A program made the translations under genes and the position numbers. 64,000 nt of DNA from Methylocella silvestris (lineage in GTDB: Bacteria; Pseudomonadota; Alphaproteobacteria; Rhizobiales; Beijerinckiaceae). Of the stretch, positions 9,020-17,935 are shown one piece after another. Location: positions 62,001 through 126,000 of the forward strand of contig NZ_PDZR01000004.1 in the NCBI RefSeq assembly GCF_002891535.1. The letters run 5' to 3'. The notes beneath the pieces are model-generated. The model saw only the letters and a program-made list of their open reading frames with translations, did not search any database and had not been told where the DNA came from. Every line of letters begins with the position of its first letter. Positions within the stretch are counted from its first letter, which is position 1.

Positions 9020-9790
9020 GTGGAAAATGCCACTCCGGCGACGCGGGATTTTGCGGTCACCTCTCACGCCCCGGCAGGACCGATGAACTGGACGGCGCCG
9101 GCGCCTGAACTGCCGAGCGCATCGCAGCCGGCGGGGCCTTTGCGCGAAGCGATCGTCACCGCCTGCTGTGTCGTGACGGTCACCGTTTGCCTTGCTTTCG
9201 CGATCGACCATCGGCAGGCGGCGTCTCTTTCCGCGCCGACGGCCTCCTCGCGCGGCGAGGCCCCCCGCGGCGCAGCCCGCGCGGAATTATCTTTCGCGCC
9301 CGTGGCGGCCCCCTCGCAACAACCGGCGCCTAGGGCTGAAAAATCCGGCGCGGCCGGGCAAAAGCCGGCGCAGGAAATCGCGCCCGCCACAGGCGCCGAT
9401 CGACCGACTCTGACACGATCCATCGGCCGCGCCGAGGCGGAGATGACAATCGCCCCGGTCCGCCTCGCCCCGACGCCGCCGGCCGGGGCGCCCGTCCGCG
9501 TCGTGCTGATGGTTTCAAGCGGGGAGCAAGGTTCAAAACAAGTGGAGGATGTCAGACGCGCGCTCGCCGCAGCGGGTCTTGAAATCGCAGCCGTCAACGT
9601 CGCCGACAAACCGGTCACGAAGCCCGGGGTCGCCTATTATTTCCGGCCCGACCGCGACGCCGCCATCGCCCTGCGCGAAACGATCGCTCCTGTCATTGGC
9701 GCCGTCGACGTGCAGGCGGCGGAGCTGCGCGCGGCCGGCCAAAAGGGTCTCCTCCCCTCGCCGGGTTCGATCGAAATCTCGATCCCATGA
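9020..9790 (+). CDS. single-pass membrane protein with LytR C-terminal-like domain
   Basis: I chose the GTG at 9020-9022 because GGGAGG at 9005-9010 sits nine bases upstream; the frame also has a TTG at 8993. The protein of about 256 residues has a transmembrane segment (IVTACCVVTVTVCLAFAI, about residues 45-62) and a long Ala/Pro-rich linker. A C-terminal domain follows (VRVVLMVSSGEQGSKQVEDV through VAYYFRPDRDAAIAL). That end resembles the LytR_C fold of envelope proteins in having a VRVxxxN/S-G start and a YYxRPxxxxAA end. This is a by-eye match. The stop overlaps the next gene as ATGA, so the two are probably co-translated. Confidence 0.7.
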   Translation: MENATPATRDFAVTSHAPAGPMNWTAPAPELPSASQPAGPLREAIVTACCVVTVTVCLAFAIDHRQAASLSAPTASSRGEAPRGAARAELSFAPVAAPSQQPAPRAEKSGAAGQKPAQEIAPATGADRPTLTRSIGRAEAEMTIAPVRLAPTPPAGAPVRVVLMVSSGEQGSKQVEDVRRALAAAGLEIAAVNVADKPVTKPGVAYYFRPDRDAAIALRETIAPVIGAVDVQAAELRAAGQKGLLPSPGSIEISIP

Positions 9791-10704
9791 TTTCAAACGT
9801 GGCGCTAAGCTCGGCCTGCCGCGCGGCGCTTTTTGGCGGTCTGGCGTTAGCGCTCGCGGGTTTTGCTCGCGTCGTTGCTGTCTGCGCCGCCGCGCCTTCG
9901 GAAAGCGCGGACGATCATGTCGATGCGGATCTCGGCCTTTCCGCCTTCAACGACCGTCACTACGATGAGGCGCGGCAAATCTGGCGCGATCTTGCCGAAC
10001 GGGGCGATCCCCGCGCCGCGTTCGGCCTTGGCCTTCTGAACGATCTTGGCGTCGGCGGCGCGCAAAACGCCGCCGCGACCTTGCAGTGGTATTTGCGCGC
10101 CGCAAAGGCGCAGTTCGCTCCGGCGCAGTTCAAAGTCGCAGTGATGTATGACAGCGGGATCGGAGTCGCGCGCGACCCGGCCGTCGCCGCGGTTTGGTAT
10201 GCGAGGGCGGCGGCGCATGAACATACGAGGGCGCAGTATAATCTGGCCCAGCTCTATGAAACGGGCGAGGGAACGCCGCGCAATATCGCTCTCGCCAAGG
10301 TGTGGTACGAGGCGGCGGCAGCCAATGGGCTCGACGCCGCGACGACGAAGGCCACGGCTGCGCGAATATTCCTCTCTTCGCACAAGCCGCCGGCGGCGGT
10401 CACGCTGACTCCCGCGATCCTCTCCTCTCTTACAGCCGAAGCGATCGCGAGCGTCGGCGACAAAACTACTCTCGAACTGTGTTGGTCCGCGCAGGCGCAG
10501 CAAACGCCGGTAGAATATTATGTGCAGATCATCTCGCTTGCGAGCGCGCCCGCCGAAATTGCATTTTCGGCTTACACGGAGCGATCGGCCCTGCTGGCGC
10601 GACTGCCGGCCGCTCCCGCGGATTATGCCTGGCGAGTCTACACAGTCGCTCCCGCGCTAGGCGATTATGCGCCGAGCGCCTGGAGTTATTTCTCGGTTCG
10701 TTGA
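9787..10704 (+). CDS. exported Sel1-repeat protein with a possible fibronectin-III-like C-terminal domain
   Basis: The 305-residue protein has an N-terminal signal or anchor segment (ALFGGLALALAGFARVVAVCAA). Three or more Sel1-like repeats follow between about residues 60 and 190; examples are RAAFGLGLLNDLGVGG, APAQFKVAVMYDSGIGV and TRAQYNLAQLYETGEGT. The last 80 residues (from ELCWSAQAQ to WSYFSVR) look like a beta-sandwich, with YYVQIISL and YAWRVYTVAP strands reminiscent of fibronectin type III. Sel1 repeats usually bind protein partners. It overlaps the upstream membrane-protein gene by four bases and converges on rsh with a nine-base gap. Confidence 0.75.
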   Translation: MISNVALSSACRAALFGGLALALAGFARVVAVCAAAPSESADDHVDADLGLSAFNDRHYDEARQIWRDLAERGDPRAAFGLGLLNDLGVGGAQNAAATLQWYLRAAKAQFAPAQFKVAVMYDSGIGVARDPAVAAVWYARAAAHEHTRAQYNLAQLYETGEGTPRNIALAKVWYEAAAANGLDAATTKATAARIFLSSHKPPAAVTLTPAILSSLTAEAIASVGDKTTLELCWSAQAQQTPVEYYVQIISLASAPAEIAFSAYTERSALLARLPAAPADYAWRVYTVAPALGDYAPSAWSYFSVR

Positions 10705-10713
10705 AGCTGCGCC

Positions 10714-12927
10714 TCAGGCGTTCACACGTTCGACCTTGCTCACCACCGAACGCGCGCGCAAATTTGAGATGATGGCGTTGAGATGCTTCAGATCGTTGAC
10801 CTCGACGTCGATGGTCATTTCGCGGAAATCGGCCGACAGCGGCCGGAACACGATATTGTCGATGTTGGCGTCATTGTCGCCGATGACGGTTGAAATCGTG
10901 CCAAGCGCGCCCGGCTCGTTGATCGCGGTGATGACGATGCGCGCCGGAAAGAATTCATGCGTTCCCTCCTCGACGTCCCAGCGCACGTCGAGCCATCGCT
11001 CCGGCTGCTCGTCGAAGTCGGTCAGCGCCGGCGACTGGATCGGATAGATGGTGATGCCTTCGCCGGGCGTCAGAATGCCGACGATGCGGTCGCCCGGCAC
11101 CGCGCCGCCATTGGGCGCGAAGCGCACCGGAAGATCGCCCTGAAGGCCACGAATCGGGATCGATTGCTGGCTTGGCTGGTCGCCGCCTTCGCCGGGGATC
11201 TTGAAGACAAGGCCCGCCGCCTTCTTCATGCCAAACCAACCGGCCTCGCCATGCGGGCGCGCGGCGGCGGCGGCTTTCCGATCCTCCTTGAAGTCGGGAT
11301 AGACCGCCTTGACGACATCGCCCGAAAACATTTCGCCGCGTCCGACGGCGGCGAGCACATCCTCGACATTGACTCTGGCGAGCCGCGCCAGCACCGGCTT
11401 CAGTCGATCCTCGGAATAGGCTTTTCCGGCGCGCTCGAAGGCGCGCGCGACGATCTGGCGGCCAAGCCCGGCGTATTGCGCGCGCACGGCCTCGCGCGTC
11501 GCCCGTCGGATCGCCGAACGCGCCTTGCCGGTCACGACCAGCGACTCCCAGGCGGCCGGGGGGACCTGGCCTTCGGTCCGCGTAATCTCGACCTCGTCGC
11601 CGTTCTGAAGCTCGGAGACGAGCGGCGCGTGGCGCCCGTTGATCTTCGCACCGACCGCGGAATTGCCGACGTCGGTGTGGACCGCATAGGCGAAATCGAT
11701 GGCGTTCGCGCCGCGCGGGAGAGCAATCAGCCGCCCCTTCGGCGAGAAGCAGAACACCTGATCGTGAAACAGTTCGAGCTTGGTGTGCTCGAGAAATTCT
11801 TCCGGAGTGTCGCCCTCGGCAAGCATCTCGATGGTGCGGCGCAGCCATTGATAGGCGCGGCTTTCGCCTGTCAGCGTCTCGCGGTCGGCGACGCGGCCGT
11901 CCTTGTAGAGGGCGTGAGCGGCGATGCCGTTGCGGGCGATGTCCTGCATCGCTTCCGTGCGCACCTGCAATTCGACGCGCTGCCGGCCCGGCCCGACCAC
12001 TGTGGTGTGGATCGACTGATAGTCGTTCGGCTTCGGGGTGGAGATATAGTCCTTGAAGCGGCCCGGCACGACGGCCCATTTGGTGTGGACTGCGCCGATC
12101 ACGCGATAGCAGTCCTCGACGCTTTCGACCACGACGCGAAAGCCGAAAATGTCGGACAGCTGCTCGAAAGCGATCGATTTGCGCTCCATCTTGCGCCACA
12201 CGGAATAGGGCTGCTTTTCGCGTCCGGCGACCTTGGCCTTGATGCCATGGGCGGCAAGTTCGTCGACAAATTCTTTCTCGATTGTGGCGATCGCTTTGCC
12301 GTTCTTGCGCCGGAACTCGTCGAGACGCGCTTCGATCGTCGCATAAGCTTCCGGCATCAGATGACGGAAGGCGAGGTCTTCGAGTTCGTCGCGCATCCCC
12401 TGCATGCCCATCCGGCCGGCGAGAGGCGCATAGATGTCGAGCGTCTCCTCAGCGATCCGCTCGCGCTTTTCAGGCGGTACGAAATGCAGGGTGCGCATAT
12501 TGTGCAGCCGGTCGGCGAGCTTGACGAGCAGCACGCGGACGTCTTGCGCGATGGCGAGCAGGAGCTTGCGGAAATTTTCGGCGTGAGCGGCTTTTTTCGA
12601 GACGAGATCAAGCTTCTTGAGCTTTGTCAGCCCGTCGACGAGGCGGCCGATGTCCTGACCAAACAGCCGGTCGATCTCCTCGCGCGTCGAATCGGTGTCC
12701 TCGATGGTGTCATGCAGCACGGCGGCGACGATCGTCGCGTCGTCGAGCTTCATGTCGGTGAGGATCGCGGCGACTTCGAGCGGATGGGAGAAATAGGGAT
12801 CGCCCGAGGCGCGCTTTTGCGCGCCATGCGCCTTCATCGCATAGACATAGGCGCGATTGAGCAATATTTCGTCGGCCTGCGGATTATAGCGCCGCACCCG
12901 GTCGACAAGTTCATATTGCCGCATCAT
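10714..12927 (-). CDS. rsh: bifunctional (p)ppGpp synthetase/hydrolase (Rsh)
   Basis: The single Rel/Spo homologue seen here makes and degrades the stringent-response alarmone. In 737 residues it has the HD hydrolase domain (AAVLHDTIEDTD near residue 70), the synthetase domain (RFKDYISTPKPNDYQSIHTTV near residue 290), a TGS domain (LIALPRGANAIDFAYAVHTDVG) and a C-terminal ACT domain (NEPGALGTISTVIGDNDANI). Both catalytic halves look intact. ATG at 12925-12927 is followed at once by a second ATG. It lies downstream of rpoZ, the usual alphaproteobacterial arrangement, separated by about 320 bases. Confidence 0.95.
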   Translation of the reverse strand: MMRQYELVDRVRRYNPQADEILLNRAYVYAMKAHGAQKRASGDPYFSHPLEVAAILTDMKLDDATIVAAVLHDTIEDTDSTREEIDRLFGQDIGRLVDGLTKLKKLDLVSKKAAHAENFRKLLLAIAQDVRVLLVKLADRLHNMRTLHFVPPEKRERIAEETLDIYAPLAGRMGMQGMRDELEDLAFRHLMPEAYATIEARLDEFRRKNGKAIATIEKEFVDELAAHGIKAKVAGREKQPYSVWRKMERKSIAFEQLSDIFGFRVVVESVEDCYRVIGAVHTKWAVVPGRFKDYISTPKPNDYQSIHTTVVGPGRQRVELQVRTEAMQDIARNGIAAHALYKDGRVADRETLTGESRAYQWLRRTIEMLAEGDTPEEFLEHTKLELFHDQVFCFSPKGRLIALPRGANAIDFAYAVHTDVGNSAVGAKINGRHAPLVSELQNGDEVEITRTEGQVPPAAWESLVVTGKARSAIRRATREAVRAQYAGLGRQIVARAFERAGKAYSEDRLKPVLARLARVNVEDVLAAVGRGEMFSGDVVKAVYPDFKEDRKAAAAARPHGEAGWFGMKKAAGLVFKIPGEGGDQPSQQSIPIRGLQGDLPVRFAPNGGAVPGDRIVGILTPGEGITIYPIQSPALTDFDEQPERWLDVRWDVEEGTHEFFPARIVITAINEPGALGTISTVIGDNDANIDNIVFRPLSADFREMTIDVEVNDLKHLNAIISNLRARSVVSKVERVNA

Positions 12928-13248
12928 GGCTCGGTTGGATCCGCTGCTTCAGGCGACGCCTGCCGCCGGACCTGGCGCAAGCATGGCTGTCTTGAAATCC
13001 GGCCGGCGGCGGGACGCGAGGCCTGACGACATGCCCTCGCGACGCGCGCCGTTTCGCCGCACTCCCGCCGGATCTGATCTTCAATCGGCGTCAAAGCCGC
13101 GCCGGAGGCGCCGCAAGGGCCTCCGGCAAAGCTTCTCAACAACCTGGGATCAAGTTTCGTCCCGAACGCCGCGACGCTCAACCCCCGCCGCGCCGGCGCG
13201 GCTGACGGCAGATCAGGCTGACAGAATATTGCCGATTTTAAAAGCCGG
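12928..13248. other. rpoZ-rsh intergenic region with a hairpin
   Basis: No convincing gene is present, although both strands stay open by chance. A perfect 9-bp inverted repeat, GCCGGAGGC at 13101-13109 and GCCTCCGGC at 13119-13127, can form a strong hairpin between rpoZ and rsh. No T-tract follows it on either strand, so it is not a classic intrinsic terminator. It could be a processing or attenuation structure in an rpoZ-rsh transcript. Confidence 0.6.
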
Positions 13249-13638
13249 CTATTCGGAATCGTCTTCGGTTTCGGCCGGCGGAACAAGCCCTTCAAGGCCA
13301 CGCAGGAGATCTTCCTCGGTCATGCGGTCGAACTGAATGTCGCCGATCGCTTCGGGACCCTGCGGCGCCGATGACAGAGCGGGAACGACTTCGGGCTCTG
13401 GCTCGTCGACCTCGACATGCTTTTGCAAGGACTGAATGAGATCTTCCTTCAGATCATCCGGCGTCAAAGTGGAATCGGCGATCTCGCGGAGCGAAACCAC
13501 CGGATTTTTGTCGTTGTCTCGATCAATCGTGATCGGCGCTCCCGCGGCGATCATGCGGGCGCGGTGGCTCGCAAGCAGCACGAGTTCAAACCTGTTCTCA
13601 ACCTTGTCGACACAATCTTCTACGGTGACGCGGGCCAT
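13249..13638 (-). CDS. rpoZ: RNA polymerase omega subunit
   Basis: Omega helps assemble and stabilise RNA polymerase and forms part of a ppGpp-binding site in proteobacteria. The N-terminal fold is present: [29 protein letters not shown] and the block [15 protein letters not shown]. The 129-residue protein has the long acidic C-terminal tail (ending [10 protein letters not shown]) common in alphaproteobacteria. AAGGAG lies about ten bases upstream of the ATG. The gene is next to rsh, as in most relatives. Confidence 0.95.
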   Translation of the reverse strand: MARVTVEDCVDKVENRFELVLLASHRARMIAAGAPITIDRDNDKNPVVSLREIADSTLTPDDLKEDLIQSLQKHVEVDEPEPEVVPALSSAPQGPEAIGDIQFDRMTEEDLLRGLEGLVPPAETEDDSE

Positions 13639-14039
13639 GAAGCGCTCGCTCCTTCATCAATAGGCGGATGTTACTGATTAATGTGGATTTATCTCGCAAA
13701 GCGCTCACGAAGCAAGCAATTTATGTTTTGGCCGCCTTACCCGCGCGAAAATGGAAATCTTCAAATTATCAAATGCGGGCTATATTTGGTCATGATCTTG
13801 CGCAAGAATCCACCGTTCGGCGCCCGTAGGGGTGTGGGGTTCACTGATGATTGCGGGCTGGACAATAACTGTTCCAGCTCATTTTTGACGCAGTCATCAA
13901 TTTTTGTAAATATTTTGTGGGAACCCTTCACACATCCTGTGAGTTAGAATACTCGTAGTTGTATCGATCACCTAAGGTTTAACTTGCTCGACTAAGTTTC
14001 GGGCCGGGTTACAATCGAATATTGAAGAGCACGCAAAAT
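13639..14039. other. AT-rich divergent intergenic region
   Basis: About 400 bases between leftward rpoZ and rightward NYN nuclease, visibly richer in A and T than its flanks. It must carry promoters for both genes. An 88-codon frame at 13681-13947 lacks a ribosome site and a recognisable domain, and I do not count it as a gene. Confidence 0.6.
13885..13912 (+). promoter_or_regulatory. candidate sigma-70-type promoter for the NYN gene
   Basis: TTGACG at 13885-13890 and TAAATA at 13907-13912 are separated by 16 bases. The pair points rightward to the NYN-domain gene, whose ATG is about 130 bases downstream. This would give a long 5' leader. Confidence 0.4.
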
Positions 14040-14657
14040 ATGGCAGATCAGGAGAGAATTGCGCTTTTTATTGATGGCGCGAACCTTTATGCGACCGCAA
14101 AGTCTTTGGGCTTCGACATTGATTATAAACGGCTGCTCAAGGAATTTCAGAGTCGCGGTAAGCTGATCCGCGCTTTTTACTATACAGCTTTAGTTGAAGA
14201 TCAGGAATATTCCTCAATTCGTCCGCTGGTCGACTGGCTGGATTATAACGGTTATTCAGTCGTGACCAAGCCGACCAAGGAATTCGTCGACTCCCTCGGG
14301 CGGCGCAAGGTCAAGGGCAATATGGATATCGAGCTCGCCGTCGACGCGATGGAGATGGCCGAACATCTCGACCATATCGTGCTTTTTTCCGGCGACGGCG
14401 ATTTCCGCTCGCTCGTCGAGGCGATACAACGCAAGGGCGTGCGCGTCTCCGTCGTTTCGACTAACGCCACCCAGCCGGCGATGGTCGCCGACGAGCTGCG
14501 GCGTCAGGCCGACGAATTTATCGACATCATCCATCTCGCCTCAAAGATCGGACGCGACGCCGGGGATCGCCCCGAGCGAGCGCATCGGACCGCCGAGCGC
14601 CGCTCGCCGACGGCGCCCTCGGTCGACGCCGAGCTCGCTGACGACCGGCTCGACTGA
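14040..14657 (+). CDS. NYN-domain protein (LabA/DUF88 type, PIN-like RNase fold)
   Basis: The protein of about 205 residues has the acidic residues of the NYN/PIN-like nuclease fold: ALFIDGANLY at the N-terminus, GNMDIELAVDAMEM in the middle and LFSGDGDF after it. The C-terminus (about residues 165-205) is charged and low in complexity. NYN proteins are predicted metal-dependent RNases; this subfamily is common in alphaproteobacteria near rpoZ, but its substrate is not established. The start is the ATG at 14040-14042; a TTG 18 bases upstream is less likely. Confidence 0.85.
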   Translation: MADQERIALFIDGANLYATAKSLGFDIDYKRLLKEFQSRGKLIRAFYYTALVEDQEYSSIRPLVDWLDYNGYSVVTKPTKEFVDSLGRRKVKGNMDIELAVDAMEMAEHLDHIVLFSGDGDFRSLVEAIQRKGVRVSVVSTNATQPAMVADELRRQADEFIDIIHLASKIGRDAGDRPERAHRTAERRSPTAPSVDAELADDRLD

Positions 14658-14689
14658 GCGCGGCCGGCCGCTTTCGGCGCCGCCGTCCG

Positions 14690-15379
14690 ATGACTTTGGA
14701 TGATTCCGCAGGCGCAGTTGAGTCCGGCGCGCTTGAGCCTTCACGCGACTGCCCGCTTTGCCCGCGTCTTGCGGCATTGCGGCGCGCGCTGCGCGAAGAA
14801 CAGCCCGACTGGAGCAACGCGCCCGTCCCGACCTTTGGCGATCCTTCGGCTCCGGTCCTGATTGTCGGCCTCGCGCCGGGCCTGCGCGGCGCGAACCGCA
14901 CGGGGCGCCCTTTTACCGGCGATTACGCGGGCGATCTTCTCTATCGGACGCTGCTCGCCTACGGCTTCGCGACGGGCGCCTATGGCGCGAGCCGCGACGA
15001 CGGCCTTAGCCTGCGCGATTGCGCGATCAGCAACGCTGTGCGCTGCGTGCCGCCGCAAAACAAGCCGACGCCCGGGGAAATCGCGACCTGCCGCAGCTTT
15101 CTCAAAGCAACGCTGGAGCAGTCCGTCAATCTCGCCATCGTCGTCGCGCTTGGCAGGATCGCCCATGAGTCGACCCTGCGGGCGCTGGGGGCGAAGCTGT
15201 CCGCCTTCCCCTTCGCCCATGGCGCAGAACATAATCTGCGTCATCCGAGCGGGCGGAGTTTGACGCTGATCGATAGCTACCATTGCTCCCGCTACAACAC
15301 CAATACGGGCGTGCTGACGCCGCAAATGTTTGTCGACGTGTTCGCCGCCGTCCGCCGCCGCATCGCCGACGCGAGCTAG
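14690..15379 (+). CDS. uracil-DNA glycosylase, family 5 (UdgB type)
   Basis: This base-excision-repair enzyme removes uracil and related deaminated bases from DNA. Motif A reads GLAPGLRGANRTGRPFTGDYAG, the family-5 form in which the usual catalytic Asp/Asn of other UDGs is absent. The C-terminal active-site block reads DSYHCSRYNTNTG. Cysteines in the N-terminal CPLCPRL and in AVRC plus TCRSF could hold the 4Fe-4S cluster typical of family 4 and 5 enzymes. The 229-residue length is normal. It follows the NYN gene after 32 bases on the same strand. Confidence 0.9.
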   Translation: MTLDDSAGAVESGALEPSRDCPLCPRLAALRRALREEQPDWSNAPVPTFGDPSAPVLIVGLAPGLRGANRTGRPFTGDYAGDLLYRTLLAYGFATGAYGASRDDGLSLRDCAISNAVRCVPPQNKPTPGEIATCRSFLKATLEQSVNLAIVVALGRIAHESTLRALGAKLSAFPFAHGAEHNLRHPSGRSLTLIDSYHCSRYNTNTGVLTPQMFVDVFAAVRRRIADAS

Positions 15380-15496
15380 GCTGACCGTCGCCAAGCATGG
15401 CGACGCGAACCTTGGGCGTGGGCGCATCATTCCGCCAAATCCGAAGCGGGCCGCGCGGCGCCTGTATGACGCTCCCGGCCTCCTGTTTTCAGCGCG

Positions 15497-16879
15497 TTAC
15501 AGCGCCAAAGCGTCCAGCACCCGCGCCCAGCTGCGCGCGCCCTTGTGGAACGAGCTCAGCTCATATTTTTCGTTAGGCGAATGGACGCGATCGTCCTCGA
15601 GGCCAAAGCCGATCATCAGCGTATCCATATTGAGGTCGCTCTTGAAACTGCCGACGATCGGGATCGAGCCGCCGCAGCCGGCAAGCACCGGCGTCGCGTC
15701 CCACTCGGCCTGCAGCGCCCGGCTCGCGCGCGACAGCTGCTCCGAACTGAACGGCAGGTTCAGCGCCTTTGATCCGCCATGGGGGATGAATTCGACGCGG
15801 CAGTCTTGCGGCAGGCTCTTGCGCACATAGGCGCGAAAGCTCTCGGCGATCTTGGCCGGATCCTGCGCCCCGACCAGCCGGAAGGAAAATTTGGCGCTCG
15901 CCTGCGCCGGCAGCACCGTTTTCGAGCCCTTGCCAGTGTAGCCGCCGATGATTCCGTTGACGTCGCAGCTTGGCCGCGACCAAACCATCTCGAGCACGCT
16001 GCGGCCTTTCTCGCCAGCCGGAACCGAGAGGCCGACGGCGGCAAGAAAGGCCGCTTCGTCGAAATTCAGATCGCGCCATTGCTCGGCGACCTCCTCGGGC
16101 AATTCGGCGACGCCGTCATAAAAGCCCGGCAGCGTGATTTTTCCCTCGGCGTCATGCAGGCCGGCAATGACGCTTGCGAGCGCGTGGATGGGATTGACCG
16201 CGGCGGACCCAAAAATGCCAGAGTGCAGATCGCGGTCCGCGCCGCGGATGATGACTTCCTCCGTGACGAGGCCGCGCAGCATGGTGGTGATCGCGGGCGT
16301 CGTCCGATCCCACATGCCGGTGTCGCAGACAAGCGCGAGATCGGCCTCAAGCTCGCTCTTGTTGGCGGCGAGAAAGGCCGGCAATGAGGGCGAGCCGGTC
16401 TCTTCCTCGCCTTCGAGCAGCACCGTGATCTTGCAGGGGAGATCGCCGGTCTCCTTGAAGGCGCGAACGGCCTCGATGAAGGTCATCAGCTGACCCTTGT
16501 CGTCGGCGACGCCGCGGCCGACGATACGCCGGCCCGTCGCGGCCTCGACGATTTTCGGCTCAAATGGCGGGCTCTCCCAAAGCTCAAGCGGATCCGGCGG
16601 CTGGACGTCATAGTGGCCGTAGAAAAGCAGATGCGGCACATCGGGCCGGCCCGCTTTGGCGTGGGCGACGACCATCGGATGGCCGGCGGTGGGGCGCACC
16701 GAGGCCTCAAAACCGAGCGAGGTCAGTTCGTCTGATAAAAATTGCGCCGCGGCGACGCAATCGCCGGCGAAGGCGGGATCGGTCGACACTGATTTAATCG
16801 CGACGAGCTTGAACAGCCGCGCCAGCGCGGCGTCGAGGTTGGCGTCGATTCGGTCGAGAACGGTTTCCAGCGCGGCCAT
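15497..16879 (-). CDS. M20 family dipeptidase/zinc peptidase
   Basis: The 460-residue enzyme has the full dinuclear zinc set of the ArgE/DapE/carnosinase family: FYGHYDVQP, RGVADDKGQLM, LLEGEEETGSPS, LVCDTGMWD and the late histidine in HSPNEKYEL. An inserted dimerisation domain lies in the middle (HSGIFGSAAVNPI and following). Proteins of this shape are annotated as cytosolic dipeptidases; the exact substrate cannot be read here. It converges with the glycosylase gene and is divergent from the DUF1491 gene. Confidence 0.9.
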   Translation of the reverse strand: MAALETVLDRIDANLDAALARLFKLVAIKSVSTDPAFAGDCVAAAQFLSDELTSLGFEASVRPTAGHPMVVAHAKAGRPDVPHLLFYGHYDVQPPDPLELWESPPFEPKIVEAATGRRIVGRGVADDKGQLMTFIEAVRAFKETGDLPCKITVLLEGEEETGSPSLPAFLAANKSELEADLALVCDTGMWDRTTPAITTMLRGLVTEEVIIRGADRDLHSGIFGSAAVNPIHALASVIAGLHDAEGKITLPGFYDGVAELPEEVAEQWRDLNFDEAAFLAAVGLSVPAGEKGRSVLEMVWSRPSCDVNGIIGGYTGKGSKTVLPAQASAKFSFRLVGAQDPAKIAESFRAYVRKSLPQDCRVEFIPHGGSKALNLPFSSEQLSRASRALQAEWDATPVLAGCGGSIPIVGSFKSDLNMDTLMIGFGLEDDRVHSPNEKYELSSFHKGARSWARVLDALAL

Positions 16880-17089
16880 GAGGCAATCCTTCGATCAAGC
16901 AGGCGGCAATTAAACGCGGCGACGGGAAACCGGCGCATGGATTCAGTGCAAGATCGTCACGATCCACCGCCTTTGCGGCCGCCTCGCCGGCCGCCCGACG
17001 ATGCGTACACGGATTTTGCATCGACGGGATACATGTCCTTTCTATAAAGGCAAAGGCGATTGGGGATCACCCTGGCGACGGATGGAAAA

Positions 17090-17428
17090 ATGAGGCTGCG
17101 CGCCGATTTCTGGGTCTCGGCCTATCTGCGGCGTTGCGCGCATGAGGGCGCCGCAGCTGTTCTGCGGCGGCGCGGCGCGGCCGAGGCGGGAGCGATCTTC
17201 GTCAAAATCGATCGCCTCGACGGCGCGGCGGCGCTGTTCGGGCCGGCGCCGCAGAGCGAAATGATGGAGGCGGACGCTCGACTGTTCACGCGCCTGCACG
17301 CGGCCGAATGGATCGATCCGGCCGAGGCCGAACAGAAGCTCGCGCGGCAGATCAAATTCGATCCAGATCTGTGGATCGTCGAGACAGAGGACCGCCAGGG
17401 GCGTTCCTTCCTCGATCTCGCTGTTTGA
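17090..17428 (+). CDS. DUF1491 family protein
   Basis: This small protein of about 112 residues begins MRLRADFWVSAYLRRC and contains GAIFVKIDRLDG and FDPDLWIVETED, which match the alphaproteobacterial DUF1491 family as I know it. No function is established and no export signal is seen. I start at the ATG at 17090-17092; the frame's first possible start, a TTG at 17060, is weaker. Confidence 0.8.
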   Translation: MRLRADFWVSAYLRRCAHEGAAAVLRRRGAAEAGAIFVKIDRLDGAAALFGPAPQSEMMEADARLFTRLHAAEWIDPAEAEQKLARQIKFDPDLWIVETEDRQGRSFLDLAV

Positions 17429-17444
17429 CGGAGAACACGAACCG

Positions 17445-17849
17445 ATGCGCTCCATAATGATCGCCTTTTGTCTCTTCGCCACGCTGTCCGGCATGAACGC
17501 CAGGGCCGAGGATTGCAGCGCGGCGGCGACCCAGGCCGCGATGAATGATTGCGCCAATACAGCGTTGAAAAATACGGACGCGGAACTCAATGCGATCTAC
17601 CGCGACCTCATCGGCCGCCTCAAAAACAGCGAGGATTCGAAACAGGCCCTGATCGTCGCGCAACGCGCCTGGCTGCAGTTCCGCGACGGCGAATGCGCCT
17701 TCGCCGCCAGCGCCGTGAGCGGCGGCAGCATCTATCCAACGATCGTCGCGAACTGCCGCAACGCGCTCACCGCGGACCGCGTCAAGGCGCTCGGCGTCTA
17801 TCTGAACTGCGCGGAGGGCGACATGGCATGTCCCGTACCGCCGAAATGA
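17445..17849 (+). CDS. secreted LprI-like (DUF1311) protein
   Basis: The 134-residue protein has a signal peptide (MRSIMIAFCLFATLSGMNARA) and a mature part with six cysteines. Within it, MNDCANTALKNTDAELNAIY and AQRAWLQFRDGEC are typical of the LprI/DUF1311 domain, members of which inhibit lysozyme. The cysteines are probably paired in the periplasm. The gene starts 16 bases after the DUF1491 gene, so the two may share a transcript. Confidence 0.85.
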   Translation: MRSIMIAFCLFATLSGMNARAEDCSAAATQAAMNDCANTALKNTDAELNAIYRDLIGRLKNSEDSKQALIVAQRAWLQFRDGECAFAASAVSGGSIYPTIVANCRNALTADRVKALGVYLNCAEGDMACPVPPK

Positions 17850-17935
17850 GCGGAGACCCACAGAAATGTTTGGAGGGGCAATGAAATCGCTCGACCGTCA
17901 ATTCAACGCCTGCGGCCGGCGTCGGGAGCCGCATC

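Noticed and set aside
13101-13127. Intrinsic terminator between rpoZ and rsh
   Set aside because: The 9-bp hairpin is perfect but lacks a T-tract on either strand, so it is recorded only as a hairpin within the spacer.
12924-13301. 125-codon leftward frame between rpoZ and rsh, with its stop overlapping the rsh start
   Set aside because: It begins inside rpoZ in another frame, has no domain and an Arg/Pro/Ala composition expected from chance in GC-rich DNA.
13681-13947. 88-codon rightward frame in the rpoZ/NYN spacer
   Set aside because: No ribosome site, no recognisable domain, and it lies over the likely promoter region.
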